Shown here: in pieces, positions 63,843 to 64,000 of the stretch | Numbering within the stretch: position 1 is the first letter of the stretch | How the letters are laid out: every line of letters begins with the position of its first letter | Assembly: GCA_963995505.1 (NCBI GenBank) | Contig: OZ023180.1 | Location: 16,568,689 to 16,632,688 of the forward strand | DNA from: Hypericum androsaemum | Lineage: Eukaryota > Streptophyta > Magnoliopsida > Malpighiales > Hypericaceae | Direction of reading: 5' to 3' | DNA length: 64,000 nt | Program-made: the position numbers and the translations under genes | The notes under the pieces: generated by a model | What the model saw: only the letters and a program-made list of their open reading frames with translations | Database searches by the model: none | What the model was told of the DNA's origin: nothing

Positions 63843-64000
63843 TGACAAGCATATCCCAAAATTTTAAATTTTTTTGAACTTTGGGGGACTGAATTTTACC
63901 ATGTCCGGTTCTCTCTCTCTTATAACTATCTCTATCTCAATTCACGAATCAAATTAAAGTCTTCCGTCTTTAAGAAAAAAAAAATGAATCAAAGTCCTCG
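63843..64000. other. Right edge of window
   Basis: AT-rich sequence with a short TC run near 63911-63920; nothing recognised. Confidence 0.4.

Overview
The window is nuclear DNA from a flowering plant, most likely a dicot. Evidence: short GT-AG introns, plant-only protein families (PGR5, DUF3527, eIF(iso)4E, caleosin, CCT-motif proteins), AT-rich spacers, and abundant Copia LTR retrotransposons and Mutator-type TIR elements. I cannot name the species.

Layout. (1) 1-1977: 3' part of a CCT-motif gene on + that enters from the left; its last exon (1870-1977) is recovered from conserved C-terminal residues. (2) 1978-37500: a transposon-rich block. It holds three complete Copia insertions, all with sense on the - strand and all with perfect 5-bp target duplications: A 4499-10855 (GAATT), B 17374-23872 (AATAT), C 29651-35146 (ATAAC). 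Around them are TIR elements with 9-bp duplications (2781-3859, 24177-25150, 36317-36756), two small TIR MITEs, a TIR element carrying a 58-bp tandem array and a SINE (13516-16905), a gypsy-like remnant and an unassigned 291-codon ORF. (3) 37916-54622: the gene-rich part. In order: DUF3527 protein (+), ribosomal protein uL14/RPL23 (+), caleosin/peroxygenase (-), a nested transposon cluster (44344-48615), eIF(iso)4E (+), PGR5 (-) and a TMEM45/DUF716 membrane protein (+). (4) 54623-64000: a decayed, intron-bearing ARPC2 gene on - (56928-59848), a LINE 3' end, and two nested TIR elements, the inner one carrying a GC-rich fragment that resembles the N-terminus of the transporter ABCG7.

The genes do not form one pathway. 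PGR5 acts in chloroplast cyclic electron flow, RPL23 and eIF(iso)4E in translation, caleosin in lipid droplets, and the CCT protein in transcription. The most unusual signal is at the 5' LTR/gag junction of all three Copia copies. No standard tRNA-Met primer site is visible there. Instead two pairs of complementary segments lie in the order a-b-a'-b', the arrangement of an RNA pseudoknot around the presumed primer site. Other notable points are a 306-bp in-frame duplication of the reverse transcriptase palm in copy B, two 101-bp tRNA-like SINEs with target duplications, a four-member nonautonomous TIR family with 9-bp duplications, and gene fragments inside Mutator-like elements.
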